From JACVRW01 sp963814095 (lineage in GTDB: Bacteria > Actinomycetota > Thermoleophilia > Solirubrobacterales > Thermoleophilaceae), in NCBI GenBank assembly GCA_963814095.1, contig CAWFBT010000014.1, positions 186,001 to 250,000 on the forward strand: DNA of 64,000 bases. The letters are read 5' to 3'. The notes under the pieces were generated by a model that ran no database searches, had not been told where the DNA came from, and worked only from the letters and a program-made list of their open reading frames with translations. Of the stretch, positions 63,878-64,000 are shown in pieces (the first letter of the stretch is position 1; every line of letters starts with the position of its first letter). Position numbers and translations under genes: made by a program.

Positions 63878-64000
63878 GCGCCTCCAGGCCGACCAGCGCC
63901 GGGCCGACCTCCGCGTCGAGCCGCGCGATCAGATCGAGGCAGAAGGCCTCCGCCGCATTCAGGGCGTCCTCGTCGAGCCTGCGCGAGGCGGAGCCGTGCT
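63864..64000 (-). CDS. C-terminal end of an unidentified protein, truncated by window edge
   Basis: The minus strand is open from the edge to a TGA at 63864-63866, with HGSASRRLDEDALNAAEAFC followed by DLIARLDAEVGPALVGLEA and LSER. The Ala/Leu-rich helical character is like a coding C-terminus. It overlaps the aacS end by 14 bases (convergent). Too little remains to name a family. Confidence 0.5.
   Translation of the reverse strand, partial: HGSASRRLDEDALNAAEAFCLDLIARLDAEVGPALVGLEALSER

Overview
The window is very GC-rich, densely coding DNA with short or overlapping gene junctions (ATGA, GTGA, CTGA), and almost every long reading frame has long antisense shadows. The gene content points to a soil-type actinobacterium. 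The indicators are coenzyme F420 biosynthesis (cofD-cofC-cofE), GTP-dependent PEP carboxykinase, the crotonyl-CoA reductase / MeaA-type mutase pair, a fused Wzz/tyrosine-kinase, an LPFTG protein with a sortase, and c-di-AMP and c-di-GMP riboswitches. A deep-branching lineage such as Thermoleophilia is my best guess; no rRNA is present to prove it, and I saw no tRNA, IS element or CRISPR array.

Region 1 (1-16.5 kb) is an exopolysaccharide locus. It holds an O-antigen-ligase-like protein, a Wzz/BY-kinase, a secreted glycosidase behind a c-di-GMP-I riboswitch, a Wzx flippase, four glycosyltransferases, a polysaccharide deacetylase, a sugar epimerase, a polyprenyl-phosphate sugar transferase that would start the repeat unit, a tiny LPFTG wall-anchored protein, a second O-antigen-ligase-like protein with TPRs, and a sortase. 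Region 2 (16.6-30.5 kb) is metabolic: pckG, a dimethylargininase-like enzyme, a CAP-domain secreted protein under a c-di-AMP riboswitch, an aldehyde dehydrogenase, a ThDP enzyme coupled to a FUSC membrane protein, a class III CoA-transferase, an F420-type LLM oxidoreductase, mobA and small secreted proteins.

Region 3 (30.5-36.3 kb) carries meaB, an ethylmalonyl-CoA mutase-like gene, a metallo-beta-lactamase-fold hydrolase, clpS and ccr. Together with pckG this suggests acetyl-CoA assimilation by the ethylmalonyl-CoA pathway. Region 4 (36.4-43.8 kb) has a phosphodiesterase, a MarR/MFS efflux pair, a GST-like protein, a coiled-coil PD-(D/E)XK protein, a lipoprotein, an acyltransferase and a YgfZ-like protein. 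Region 5 (43.8-51 kb) is a metal module (multicopper oxidase, ZIP transporter, DtxR regulator) with a candidate operator, then SoxR, an orphan substrate-binding lipoprotein, an aquaporin and a PhoX-like protein. Region 6 (51-54.3 kb) is the F420 operon. Region 7 (54.4-64 kb) has SDR, HMG-CoA lyase, an SLC13 transporter, two MFS transporters, an enoyl-CoA hydratase, the remnant of an OmpR-type regulator and acetoacetyl-CoA synthetase.

One property colours the whole annotation. About two dozen genes or gene parts are interrupted by single-base frame changes, and every one can be repaired by removing one extra base, never requiring an added base. They are densest at 5.4-9.5 kb. Insertion-type sequencing error is the most likely reason, so I treat these as intact genes with broken frames rather than pseudogenes, and give joined coordinates.
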